A stretch of 64,000 bases of DNA from an uncultured Kiloniellaceae bacterium (lineage in GTDB: Bacteria > Pseudomonadota > Alphaproteobacteria > Kiloniellales > Kiloniellaceae): contig CANMQP010000012.1 in assembly GCA_947500035.1 (NCBI GenBank), positions 1-64,000 of the forward strand, read 5' to 3'. Shown in pieces: positions 9,554-18,117 of the stretch. The notes under the pieces were generated by a model. That model saw only the letters and a list, made by a program, of their open reading frames with translations. It did not search any database and was not told the origin of the DNA. The translations under genes were made by a program, and so were the position numbers. Each line of letters starts with the position of its first letter. The stretch's first letter is position 1.

Positions 9554-12500
9554 TCACGAGAGCTGGGTCAGCTCCGGCTTGCCAGAGCCCTTGCGCATCT
9601 CGAACTTACGTACCAGCACATAGAAGACCGGCGTCAGGATAATCCCGAAGAAGGTCACCCCGAGCATACCGGAAAAGACCGCGATCCCGATGGACTGACG
9701 CATTTCCGCGCCCGCCCCGCTGGAGATGACCAGGGGCACCACCCCCATGATAAAGGCGAAAGAGGTCATGAGGATCGGACGCAGACGCAGGCGGCTGGCC
9801 TCGACCGCGGCTTCCACGAGACCCCGTCCCTCCCGCTCGAGCTCGCGCGCGAACTCGACGATCAGGATTGCGTTTTTCGACGCCAACCCCGCGAGCACGA
9901 AGAGACTTATCTGGGTGAAGATGTTGTTGTCACCGCCGGTCAGATAGACACCGATCAGCGCCGAAAGAATGGACATGGGCACGATCATGATCACCGCGAG
10001 CGGCAGGGTCAGACTCTCATACTGTGCGGCCAGAACCAGAAACACCAGCAGGATACAGAGCGGGAAGATAAAGATTGCCGTATTGCCCGCCAGGATCTGC
10101 TGGTAGGTCAACTCGGTCCACTCGAAGGCCATGCCCGGCGGCAGGGTTTCCTCCAGGATCCGGGCCATGGCTGCCTGCGCCTCGCCGCTCGAATATCCGG
10201 GCGCCGCATTGGCGTTGAGGTCCGCGGAGCGGAACGCGTTGTAGCGCATGGTGGTATCCGGGCCGAAGGTCTCGGATACCGTGACCACCGATCCCAGGGG
10301 CACCATCTGCCCAGCCGCGTTGCGGGTCTGTAGACTGGCGATGCTCTCGGGCGTGGAGCGGAAGGGCTTATCCGCCTGGGCGATCACCTGGTAGGTGCGG
10401 CCGAAACGGTTGAAGTCGTTGACGTAGAGAGAGCCCAGATAGATCTGCATGGTCCGGAAAATCTCATCCACGGGAATGCCCAGGCGCTCGGCCTTGGTCC
10501 GGTCCACATCGGCGAAGAGCTGCGGCATGTTGATATTGTAGCTGGAGAAGACACCGGTCAGCTCCGGCGCGGAACGGGCCTTGCCGAGCACCTCGTTCAT
10601 GACATTGTCCAGCGCGCGGTAGCCCTGGTCGCTCCGGTCCTGCACCTGCAGCTTGAAGCCGCCGATGGTGCCCAGGCCCTGAACAGGCGGCGGCGGGAAG
10701 ATCGCGACAAAGGCGTCCTCGATGGCGAAGAACTTCTGCTGCAGGCGCTGTGCGATCGCACCGCCCGAGAGGCTGGGGTCCGTCCGCTTGTCGAAATCGT
10801 CCAGCGTCACAAAGACAATACCGGCGCTGGAGCTGTTAACGAAGCCGTTGATCGAGAGACCCGGGAAAGCCACGGCACCGGTTACGCCGGGCTCCTCGAG
10901 TGCGGCTTCCGACATGGCGCGCATGACCTCCTCGGTCCGCTCCAGCGTCGCACCCTGGGGCAACTGCGCGAAGCTGACCAGGTATTGCTTGTCCTGGATC
11001 GGAATAAAGCCCGGAGGCACCATCTGAAAACCCTGGTAGGTCGCGCCCAGGAGCAGAGCATAGAGGGTCATCATGATCCCCTTGCGCCCGATGAAACCGC
11101 CGACGCTCTTGGCGTAGAGCTCGGTGGCCCGCCCGAAGAAGCGGTTGAAGAGCCGGAAGAACCAGCCGAAGACGAAGTCCATGACGCGGGTCAGGATGTC
11201 CTTGGGCGCGTCTTTACCCTTCAACAGGATCGCGGAAAGCGCGGGGCTCAAGGTCAGGGAGTTGATGGTCGAGATGATGGTGGCGATCGCGATGGTCAGG
11301 GCGAACTGCTGATAGAACTGTCCCGTCAGGCCGCTGAGGAAGGCGATCGGCACGAAGACGCCGGTGATGACCAGAGAGGTCGCGATGATCGGCCCGGTCA
11401 CCTCCTTCATGGCGGCGATCGTGGCTTCGCGCGGATTCAGGCCCTCGGCGATGTTCCGTTCGACGTTTTCCACCACGACGATGGCGTCGTCCACCACGAT
11501 GCCGATCGCCAGAATCAGACCGAAGAGCGACAGCACATTGATCGAGAAGCCGAGCGCGAGCATCAGCCCGAAGGTGCCGATGATCGAGACCGGAACGGCG
11601 AGCAGCGGAATGATCGAGGCGCGCCAGGTCTGCAGGAACACGATCACCACAATAACGACCAGCGCGAGGGCTTCCAGCAGGGTCGTGATCACAGACTTGA
11701 TGGATTCCTGCACGAAGACCGTCGGGTCATAAACGATGCTGTAGTCGACGCCTTCCGGAAAGGATTCCGAGAGTTCCGCCATCGTCGCCCGCACGCCCGC
11801 GGAGATATCCAGGGCGTTGGCGCCGGGCGAGGCAAAGATCGGGATCGCGACGGCCGGTTTGTTATCCAGCAGCGAGCGCAGGGAATACTGCTGGGCAGCC
11901 AACTCGATCCGGGCGACATCGCCGAGACGCACGACGGTTCCGTCTTCGTCGCGCTTGATGATCACCTGCGCAAATTCCGCGACGGACTCCAGACGCCCCT
12001 TCACGTTGATCGGCAACTGCACCTGTACGCCGTCGTCGTAGGGGGCGCCGCCGATCTGACCGGCGGCGACCTGGATATTCTGGCGCCGGATCTGATCGAG
12101 GACCTCCGACGCGGTCATGTTGCGCTCGGCGATCTGATCCGGGTTGAGCCAGATCCGCATGGCATAGTCGCCGGAACCGAAGAGCCGCACCTGGCCCACG
12201 CCGCCGACCCGCGCCAGGGCGTCCTTGACGTTCAGATTGGCGTAGTTGCGCAGGTAGAGCATGTCATAGCGCTCGTTGGGGGAGCGCAGGTGAACCACCA
12301 TGGTCAGATCGGGCGAGCTCTTGATCACCGTGACCCCAAGCTGCCGCACCACGTCGGGCAAACGCGGCAAGGCCTGGGACACACGATTCTGGACCTTCTG
12401 TTGCGCCAGATCCGGATCGGTCCCGATCTCAAAGGTCACGGTCAGGGAGAGATTGCCATCGGTTGTTGCCAGGGAGCTCATGTAGAGCATGCCCTCGATA

Positions 12501-12718
12501 CCGTTGATCTGCTCCTCCAGCGGAGTGGCCACGGTCTCGGCGATCACCGCCGGGTTGGCGCCGGGGAACTGGGCCTGAACCACCACCGACGGCGGCGCCA
12601 CCTCGGGATACTCCGAGATCGGCAGGTTGAGCATGGCAATCAGGCCGCCCACCAGGATCAGGATCGAGACCACACCGGCGAAGATCGGCCGGTCGATGAA
12701 AAAGCGTGGAAAAGACAT
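9554..12718 (-). CDS. RND-family multidrug efflux inner-membrane transporter (HAE1)
   Basis: The protein has 1,054 residues, full length for AcrB/MexB-type pumps. It opens with the family start SFPRFFIDRPIFAGVVSI. It has twelve expected transmembrane helices, two large periplasmic loops and the proton-relay Asp pair in TM4 (GIVVDDAIVVVENVER). Driven by the proton gradient, it would extrude hydrophobic drugs, dyes or detergents through a tripartite complex. The adaptor gene is upstream on the same strand; no outer-membrane TolC-type gene is adjacent, so a channel encoded elsewhere must be used. Confidence 0.93.
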   Translation of the reverse strand: MSFPRFFIDRPIFAGVVSILILVGGLIAMLNLPISEYPEVAPPSVVVQAQFPGANPAVIAETVATPLEEQINGIEGMLYMSSLATTDGNLSLTVTFEIGTDPDLAQQKVQNRVSQALPRLPDVVRQLGVTVIKSSPDLTMVVHLRSPNERYDMLYLRNYANLNVKDALARVGGVGQVRLFGSGDYAMRIWLNPDQIAERNMTASEVLDQIRRQNIQVAAGQIGGAPYDDGVQVQLPINVKGRLESVAEFAQVIIKRDEDGTVVRLGDVARIELAAQQYSLRSLLDNKPAVAIPIFASPGANALDISAGVRATMAELSESFPEGVDYSIVYDPTVFVQESIKSVITTLLEALALVVIVVIVFLQTWRASIIPLLAVPVSIIGTFGLMLALGFSINVLSLFGLILAIGIVVDDAIVVVENVERNIAEGLNPREATIAAMKEVTGPIIATSLVITGVFVPIAFLSGLTGQFYQQFALTIAIATIISTINSLTLSPALSAILLKGKDAPKDILTRVMDFVFGWFFRLFNRFFGRATELYAKSVGGFIGRKGIMMTLYALLLGATYQGFQMVPPGFIPIQDKQYLVSFAQLPQGATLERTEEVMRAMSEAALEEPGVTGAVAFPGLSINGFVNSSSAGIVFVTLDDFDKRTDPSLSGGAIAQRLQQKFFAIEDAFVAIFPPPPVQGLGTIGGFKLQVQDRSDQGYRALDNVMNEVLGKARSAPELTGVFSSYNINMPQLFADVDRTKAERLGIPVDEIFRTMQIYLGSLYVNDFNRFGRTYQVIAQADKPFRSTPESIASLQTRNAAGQMVPLGSVVTVSETFGPDTTMRYNAFRSADLNANAAPGYSSGEAQAAMARILEETLPPGMAFEWTELTYQQILAGNTAIFIFPLCILLVFLVLAAQYESLTLPLAVIMIVPMSILSALIGVYLTGGDNNIFTQISLFVLAGLASKNAILIVEFARELEREGRGLVEAAVEASRLRLRPILMTSFAFIMGVVPLVISSGAGAEMRQSIGIAVFSGMLGVTFFGIILTPVFYVLVRKFEMRKGSGKPELTQLS

Positions 12719-12989
12719 GGAAAGAATCTCTCCTGGAACCCTGAAAAGGAACCTTGGCGGTTAGGCGCCGATTTGGACTGCGGAAGTTTGCCGGTGCTGA
12801 GATCACACGCGGCCCGGTCCCGCTTTGACCGGGAAAGGGATGAGCGGTCTAAGTCTTATCGTTAGATTGGATTCACAAGGCTGGTAGATCGCCTTCGGCG
12901 GTTCCTTCTAAACTTGATCTGATTTCGGCAGTCCACCGAATCGGCAGAAGCGTCAACCCGACAGGAAGTCCGGCGCCACCACACGGACA

Positions 12990-14225
12990 TCAGTTAGAGG
13001 GACCGGCCTCGGCGCCGTCGTTTGTCGCTGAAATCTGCATCGTCTCCGCGGTTTGAGCGGTCTCCGGCAGGATCGGCGTCACCGGAACACCCGGACGGAC
13101 CTTCATCAGACCGCCAAGAATGACCTGGTCACCTTCCGCCAGACCGCGCGTGATCACTCGTTTGCCCTCGACCGATGCGCCCAGCGCGACTTCGCGGTAT
13201 TCGACCGTGCCGTTGTCACCGACCAGATAAACGAACTTCCGGTCCTGATCGGTTCCGATATCGCCCGGGTTCAGGAGCACCAGGTCTTCGACCTCGGAGC
13301 CGCCCAGGCGGAGCTCGGCAAACATGCCCGGAAGGAGACTGCCGTTCTCGTTGGAAAAGATCGCTCGAGCGCGGATCGTGCCGGTCGCCGGATCTATCTG
13401 GTTGTCAAAACTGTGGATGTGGCCTTTGTAAACGCGCAGCTCACCGACATCGATCATCAGTTCGACCGGAAGCTCGCTGACCGCCCCGCCGACTTTCGTC
13501 AGCTCGTGCACGTAGCGCAGGTAGCTGCGCTCATCGACATCAAAGTCGGCGTAGATGGCCTCGGTCGATACGATGGAGGTTAGAACAGGCGCATTCGGTC
13601 CGGCCTCGACAAGGTTTCCGACCGTAATCTCGGCGCGGCTCAGACGTCCGCTGATCGGCGCTTTGACATAGGCGTAATTCAGATTGATTTCCGCCTGGAT
13701 CAACTGCGCCTTGGCACTGTTGACCCGGCTGACCGCGACCGTATGGTCGCTGACCCGCTGGTCGCGAACGGCCTTTGACACATGGCCCTTCTTGACCAGC
13801 TGTTCGGCGCGGACACGCTGCTTCTTGGCCAGCCTGAGGGTATGACCCGCTGCATTGAGTTCGGCCTTGGCTTCCGCAACCGCGGCCTCATAGGGGCGCG
13901 GGTCGATCACCATCAGGATATCGCCCTTTTGAACCATCTGGCCGTCTTCGAACCGCACTTCCTGGATCGTTCCGCTGACCTGCGGACGCAGCTCGACCTG
14001 ATCAATGGCGGAAAGCCGCCCGGAGAACTCGCTCCAGAGCCGGATCTGCTGGGTCTCGACCGGAGCCACTTTCACCGGCATCGCCTGCGGTGCCGACTGC
14101 GCGACCGCCGGGCCGGCATCCGCGGTTCCAGCCAGATAAGGCTGCGCGAGATAACCACCCGCCGCGACGGCCCCGATCAGGGCCAAGCCGACAGACAGCG
14201 TTTTGAGTTTCGATCCTGCGCTCAT
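12990..14225 (-). CDS. RND efflux periplasmic adaptor (membrane fusion protein)
   Basis: The protein has 411 residues. An N-terminal membrane anchor (LKTLSVGLALIGAVAAGGYL) has no lipobox. It is followed by the split lipoyl half-motifs (QVSGTIQEVRFEDGQMVQKG and YVKAPISGRLSRAEITVGN), an alpha-helical hairpin, a beta-barrel and a membrane-proximal domain. It bridges the pump and the outer-membrane channel. The start at ATG 14225 has GGAAGGA eight bases upstream; the open frame extends further to 14261 without a better site. The gap of 271 bp to the pump gene is long for an operon and shows no gene. Confidence 0.92.
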   Translation of the reverse strand: MSAGSKLKTLSVGLALIGAVAAGGYLAQPYLAGTADAGPAVAQSAPQAMPVKVAPVETQQIRLWSEFSGRLSAIDQVELRPQVSGTIQEVRFEDGQMVQKGDILMVIDPRPYEAAVAEAKAELNAAGHTLRLAKKQRVRAEQLVKKGHVSKAVRDQRVSDHTVAVSRVNSAKAQLIQAEINLNYAYVKAPISGRLSRAEITVGNLVEAGPNAPVLTSIVSTEAIYADFDVDERSYLRYVHELTKVGGAVSELPVELMIDVGELRVYKGHIHSFDNQIDPATGTIRARAIFSNENGSLLPGMFAELRLGGSEVEDLVLLNPGDIGTDQDRKFVYLVGDNGTVEYREVALGASVEGKRVITRGLAEGDQVILGGLMKVRPGVPVTPILPETAQTAETMQISATNDGAEAGPSN

Positions 14226-14248
14226 CTCACACGTCCTTCCGGGGAGTT

Positions 14249-14306
14249 CTGATCGGTACACTGATCAGTTTAGTTCGTTGGCATAGAGGTAGAAACCGAT
14301 CGGTAT
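14249..14306. promoter_or_regulatory. Candidate TetR operators upstream of the efflux operon
   Basis: Two palindromes lie within 80 bases of the adaptor start. CTGATC-N8-GATCAG spans 14249-14268. A perfect ACCGATCGGT spans 14295-14304, inside the longer AAACCGATCGGTAT. The second matches the palindrome in front of the TetR gene (ATACCGTTCGGTAT, 15127-15140), which suggests one regulator binds both. Confidence 0.6.
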
Positions 14307-14382
14307 GTTGTCAATGGAAAGGCGCATTTTTTTTCGGGACCTAGCCATGCGTTAAATGCATTTGGTCACCGAAAGCGCAGTT

Positions 14383-15042
14383 TCATGCGGCATCCGCCGC
14401 AGAAGAGACGGGCTGTTCGGAACCCTCGGACCGGTAAGCATCCTTGAGGTCGAGCAGCCGGTAAATACCCTCGCGCAGGTCGGCGCGAACCGCATCCAGA
14501 GAGTTCATCAGGCGGCCGTAGATCAGCAGCCCCTGTACAAAATGATGCAGAAATCTGGCAACCTGATCGACGTCGGGATCGCCCCTCAGCACGCCATCGG
14601 CCTTGAGGCCGCGCACCAGGGCAACGCTGTAGCGCTGCATATGGTCTTCCATTTCCCGCGCGGCCTGGCAGATCTTCTCTTCATCGATACCGGCCTGCCC
14701 TCCCGAGGTAAAGAACGGACAGCCCGCGACCTCCATGTCCTTGGAAGAACATTCGTTTATCTGCTTTTCGATGATCAGCTGGATGAGATTTTCGAGCTGC
14801 TCCAAAGGCGTGAAAGAAGGCGAATAGATGGCATCCAGATCCTGCTTCATCCGGTCCCAGTAGTGCCGTGACGCCGCGATGAAGAGATCGGCCTTGGTCT
14901 CAAAGTGATGGTAGAAGGCGCCTTTGGTCACACCGGCCTGTTTGCAGATTTCGTTGACACCAACGCTACTGTAATTGCTTTGCCAGATCAGGCCTATCGC
15001 CGTTTCCAGCAGCTTTTGTCGTGTTTCAGCGGCGTTTCTCAT
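14383..15042 (-). CDS. TetR-family repressor, probable regulator of the RND pump
   Basis: The protein has 219 residues. The N-terminal HTH (ETRQKLLETAIGLIWQ ... VTKGAFYHHFETKADLF) is typical of TetR, and the C-terminal ligand domain has a single CPF segment (VAGCPFFTSGG) as in several AcrR/NemR-like repressors. It lies just upstream of the adaptor gene on the same strand, with shared palindromes in both promoters. It therefore probably represses itself and the pump until an inducer binds. Confidence 0.88.
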   Translation of the reverse strand: MRNAAETRQKLLETAIGLIWQSNYSSVGVNEICKQAGVTKGAFYHHFETKADLFIAASRHYWDRMKQDLDAIYSPSFTPLEQLENLIQLIIEKQINECSSKDMEVAGCPFFTSGGQAGIDEEKICQAAREMEDHMQRYSVALVRGLKADGVLRGDPDVDQVARFLHHFVQGLLIYGRLMNSLDAVRADLREGIYRLLDLKDAYRSEGSEQPVSSAADAA

Positions 15043-15126
15043 GTCATCAGCCTCGTCAGAACCGAACCATCACCAGCTGCCACACACAACAACCGGTACA
15101 GGACTAAATCCTAATAGAGAGATAGC

Positions 15127-15140
15127 ATACCGTTCGGTAT
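15127..15140. promoter_or_regulatory. Candidate autoregulatory TetR operator
   Basis: The sequence ATACCG-TT-CGGTAT is an inverted repeat about 85 bases upstream of the TetR start codon. It shares ACCG-NN-CGGT with the site at 14295-14304. Confidence 0.6.
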
Positions 15141-15201
15141 CTTCAAGGCTTTCCCAGGAAACTTTTAAATCCCGGCATGGACGCCCCCGCCGGCGGGAAG
15201 C

Positions 15202-15411
15202 TCAGTTATCGGCGATCAGGCGTACCCCAAGGAAGCCCATCACCGATCCGGCCAGACGGTCGATCCAGCGCTTGGTACACAGATAAACGCCGCGCGGGCC
15301 GCTCGACGACAGGGTGACGGCGACAAGGCCGTACCAGCCACTCTCGACCAGAAGGATGAGACCCAGAAGGATTGGCCCCCGGAGAAGACTCAGCAGCTGA
15401 GTCGAATTTTC
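15202..15411 (-). pseudogene. 3' remnant of a LysE-family amino-acid exporter gene
   Basis: An open stretch of 69 codons, without a plausible start, ends in a TGA. It contains a hydrophobic helix (GPILLGLILLVESGWYGLVA) followed by RGVYLCTKRWIDRLAGSVMG and FLGVRLIADN. This order matches the last 60-70 residues of LysE/RhtB transporters, which are normally about 205 residues. The upstream two-thirds is missing and an in-frame TAA stands at 15412-15414. It looks like the residue of a deletion next to the TetR promoter. Confidence 0.55.
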
Positions 15412-15522
15412 TTACACCTGCCGGTTCCAAGCATAGGGAAGGCTCCGTAAGGATAGTTATAGTTAACAGCTTATCCTCTATGGCGTGCAATTCGATAGCA
15501 CACCGATGTTTAACCATTTTTT

Positions 15523-15539
15523 TGTCGGAAAGCCTTACA
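15523..15539 (+). promoter_or_regulatory. Candidate activator site (TGTCGG-N5-CTTACA)
   Basis: The 17-mer TGTCGGAAAGCCTTACA has TGT/ACA ends and lies 76-93 bases upstream of the -24 element, the right distance for an NtrC-type enhancer. PEP-CTERM genes in other bacteria are activated by the response regulator PrsR with sigma-54. Whether this is the same box is inference. Confidence 0.4.
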
Positions 15540-15614
15540 AATTCGTTAAAGTTTCATAGGTATACGGCTGACAAAACCAATCTAAGATACTGTAATATTT
15601 GATTTTTATCACAT

Positions 15615-15630
15615 TGGCACGCGGATTGCT
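15615..15630 (+). promoter_or_regulatory. Sigma-54 (RpoN) promoter, consensus match
   Basis: TGGCACG-CGGA-TTGCT matches the -24/-12 consensus TGGCACG-N4-TTGCW at every position, including the GG and GC dinucleotides at correct spacing. It ends 49 bases before the ATG of the PEP-CTERM gene, leaving room for a short leader and the ribosome-binding site AAGGGA. Confidence 0.8.
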
Positions 15631-15679
15631 CCTTTAGTCCCATCGGCAGTTTAAGAATGCAGATCAAAGGGACGACATC

Positions 15680-16558
15680 ATGCGATTGTTCGCGACAAAC
15701 ATATCAGCCGGACTGACCGCGACGGCTCTTGCTGCAGCAACCCTGGCAGGAGTTGCGACAGTGGGACTGACGCCGTCTCCAGGACAGGCCGCCAAACTGC
15801 AGGACCATGCCTGCGCGGTCACCGGAGGCCAGTGCGCCGGAGCCGCTGAGAGCATCTTCAAAAGCAAGAAATCCCGGAATCTGGCCGCGCACGCGCTATC
15901 AAACAAGGTCGTGATGGACGTTATGCTTGGCCACTCCAAGTCGAACCCGGACCTGACCGTCGGCTGTGGCGTGTCGGGCATCTGTGTGACACTGATTCCC
16001 GGCCAGCCGAGCGATCCAGACAACGTCGGCGTTCCAGGCATCCTGGAGCTCACGAGCGACCAGGGATCCGGGCAGCAGAGCTTTCCCAGCCCGTCTATTC
16101 ACACGGCTTATCTTGCAGGTGTCCCCGCGACCAGCCGTTTCGCGAGCCGCTTCGCCGGCGGGTCGGGTAGCACGTCCGGGAGCCCTGTCGCGGCGCGGGC
16201 CTTTTCCCCGGGTCCGGTTGGAGGCCCCGGTTACAACCCTCCGGGCCAGAATCCGGGCCAGAATCCGGGCTCTCCTCCTGATGAGCCCAATAATCCTGAC
16301 GGACCGAGTAACCCCGATGGTCCCAACAACCCGGGCGGCCAAGGTCCCGGCGACGGGCCTAACGACCCGATCACGGGTTCCGATCCGGTGTTCGACCCTC
16401 CCTTCATCGACGTGGATCAGCCCGTCGAGGTGGTCAGGGTGCCGGAACCCTCGACGCTCTTCATCTTCGGGTTCGCTCTGCTGGCAATGGCCGCTTTTGG
16501 AAGCCGGCAGATGCAGGCCGCGGCAAGCCGCAGCCCGGCCAATCGCGGTCGCCGCTAA
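15680..16558 (+). CDS. PEP-CTERM sorting-domain protein with Pro/Asn/Gly-rich linker
   Basis: The protein has 292 residues. Its signal peptide ends near GQAAKL (residue about 38). A region of about 150 residues contains four Cys (CAV, QCAG, GCGVSGIC). A low-complexity linker is built on PG, QNPG and NPDGP motifs (about residues 190-235). The C-terminal signal is VPEPSTLFIFGFALLAMAAF followed by basic residues. It should be exported and cleaved by an exosortase. The start is ATG with AAGGGA about eight bases upstream. Transcription is probably sigma-54 dependent. I do not recognise the central domain. Confidence 0.85.
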   Translation: MRLFATNISAGLTATALAAATLAGVATVGLTPSPGQAAKLQDHACAVTGGQCAGAAESIFKSKKSRNLAAHALSNKVVMDVMLGHSKSNPDLTVGCGVSGICVTLIPGQPSDPDNVGVPGILELTSDQGSGQQSFPSPSIHTAYLAGVPATSRFASRFAGGSGSTSGSPVAARAFSPGPVGGPGYNPPGQNPGQNPGSPPDEPNNPDGPSNPDGPNNPGGQGPGDGPNDPITGSDPVFDPPFIDVDQPVEVVRVPEPSTLFIFGFALLAMAAFGSRQMQAAASRSPANRGRR

Positions 16559-17144
16559 GATCTTCCTGGCCCTCCCGTCTGTGAGTTGGGCCGCCTGAAA
16601 GCTGAAACCTTCATCGATGGGGCGGTGCGGTATGATCCGCCCGCCCCATTGCTGTTCCTGCCCCGGCCAGAGCCCTAATCCGGCCCCAATCCAGAGAAAA
16701 GAAACTAAGGCAGGCTCAATCGGAGCCGGCATTGTTGGCGTCGGCCCAACAGGCAGCCTTATAGCGCCGCCACAGTCTTTAGTTGAAACGCAAGCCCCAG
16801 CCTCACCAGCAGCCCTACTCCCCTTAAGCTGCAAAAATACATGCTGTTTATGCGTCCGTGCGGCTTCTTCTCTACCCTCGGAAGCTTAAAAAAGGGCAGA
16901 TAGTCGCCTGCGCATGAGGCAAGCAAATTTCATAGAAACGCGGGTCCGGGGCCAATTTTCGCCGGGATCGACCGATACAGGCTCCTTTGAACCGGGGCCG
17001 ATTCAAAACCCGCAAGATTATCCGCAGGGCTCACGGCGGTCGTTTCGCCTGAGCCTCGCGCTACACGAAGCCCTGTCCCGACCCAGGGCACCCACAATCC
17101 AGTGCTTTTCGGCAAGCGCGTTCAGATGATCAGGAAGCTTGAGC
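16559..17144. other. Intergenic stretch without a recognised gene
   Basis: There is a GC hairpin (GGGCGG/CCGCCC, about 16619-16641) just after the PEP-CTERM gene, without a T-run, which could act as a weak terminator. An inverted repeat TTAAGCT (16824-16830) / AGCTTAA (16883-16889) is also present. Frames of up to 90 codons exist but look like chance. Confidence 0.4.
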
Positions 17145-17438
17145 ATGATTGCATTGTTGATACCCCTTTTCATGGCCGCTGGATCGGCCGCCCTTTTCGC
17201 AGGGGTCATTGTCCACAACCAGATGAGCCCGAGCTACCAGACGGCCCTGACGGTGCCGATCACAAACATCGCGATTCTGATCGTTGCGCTGACCAGCCTG
17301 GCCATGTCCGTGTCGGCACACCAGATGGCGGAAAATCCGGCTTTGACCAAACCGACGCTCATGTTTTCGATCGCTTACTTCGCCTGCGTTGCCGCCCTCG
17401 TACCCCTCTCGACCATGGGTTACCTGAGCAAACTGTAG
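17145..17438 (+). CDS. Small hypothetical membrane protein
   Basis: The protein has 97 residues and three hydrophobic helices: IALLIPLFMAAGSAALFAGV, ITNIAILIVALTSLAMSV and LMFSIAYFACVAALVPLS. I do not recognise the family. ATG 17145 has AGGA about nine bases upstream; a TTG at 17139 is the alternative. It stands alone between a long intergenic gap and the convergent HxlR gene. The regular membrane topology and its composition argue for a real gene. Confidence 0.5.
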   Translation: MIALLIPLFMAAGSAALFAGVIVHNQMSPSYQTALTVPITNIAILIVALTSLAMSVSAHQMAENPALTKPTLMFSIAYFACVAALVPLSTMGYLSKL

Positions 17439-17527
17439 GACGGCGAACCGCGGACCCGGGGCGGATGCAAGCCGACAGCGTGGCTTCAGGGTACTCGTCT
17501 TTCAGGGAACAGCGCGTGAGCGGGATA

Positions 17528-17962
17528 TCAGGATTTGGAGCTTTGTTTGGAGTTCTGCTCCGGCTGCTGTTGTCCCTTAAGCCACCAGTTGTGCATGGCG
17601 TGAAACATCTCTTCCAGATCCTGCGCGCGCTGCGTGGCCCGGTATTCGACACGGGGCGGCACCTCCGCATAGACCTTGCGCGAGACCAGCCCGTCGCGTT
17701 CCAGGGCGCGGAGCTGGTTGGTCAACATGGTCTGGGTAATGCCATCGATCTGGCGCCGGAGTTCGTTGAAGCGTTTCATACCCTGGAAGAGCAGAATCTG
17801 CAGGATAATGAGTTTCCATTTCCCGCCGATGAGCTGCGCGATGTTCGGCATCGGGCAGGTTCCGGGGATGACCGCCGTGGGGATGACCGCTGTATCGGAC
17901 ACCGGAAGGGGCGCATCATCAGAAACTTTCGAGACTTCAGCCGCGGACGTGCTCGTCATCAT
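17528..17962 (-). CDS. HxlR-family transcriptional regulator
   Basis: The protein has 144 residues. A poorly conserved N-terminal tail (about 35 residues) leads to the family core: Cys in GTCPMPNIAQLIGGKWKLII, then a winged helix (MKRFNELRRQIDGITQTMLT ... LERDGLVSRKVY, VEYRAT). HxlR proteins often sense electrophiles through the conserved Cys. It is divergent from the glutathione S-transferase gene, with an operator-like dyad between, so it likely controls that gene and itself. Confidence 0.88.
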   Translation of the reverse strand: MMTSTSAAEVSKVSDDAPLPVSDTAVIPTAVIPGTCPMPNIAQLIGGKWKLIILQILLFQGMKRFNELRRQIDGITQTMLTNQLRALERDGLVSRKVYAEVPPRVEYRATQRAQDLEEMFHAMHNWWLKGQQQPEQNSKQSSKS

Positions 17963-18011
17963 TACTCCTCGATCCCGGCGCGGGCCCGGTCATGAAACCA
18001 GCACGCCCATG

Positions 18012-18027
18012 GTATCAAAATCGATAC
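18012..18027. promoter_or_regulatory. Candidate HxlR operator
   Basis: The inverted repeat GTATC-N6-GATAC lies in the AT-rich part of the 155-bp divergent region between the HxlR and GST genes. HxlR sites commonly contain GTAT/ATAC half-sites, so it is the best operator candidate here. Confidence 0.5.
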
Positions 18028-18117
18028 TATATGTAAAAAATCTGCCTACTTGTTATTTTATACCAGTCGCTTAACCTTCCAGCAAGACCGATACAGCGGC
18101 GGGAAGACCCAGTGACC

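Larger units (their letters stand above)
15412..15679. other. AT-rich promoter region of the PEP-CTERM gene
   Basis: This 268-bp gap is clearly more AT-rich than its surroundings. It holds an inverted repeat AGGATA-N16-TATCCT (15450-15477), a 17-base imperfect dyad (15523-15539) and a sigma-54-type promoter (15615-15630), all pointing toward the gene at 15680. Confidence 0.6.

Noticed and set aside
9536-12865. Long plus-strand frames (265 and 626 codons) opposite the RND pump gene
   Set aside because: They are mirror frames of the pump gene, with His/Asp/Gly/Arg-rich composition and no domain. The minus-strand protein is full length and conserved.
16617-16889. 90-codon frame after the second PEP-CTERM gene
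   Set aside because: Its composition (many Cys, Pro and Ser without pattern), lack of a ribosome-binding site and lack of domain similarity point to chance.
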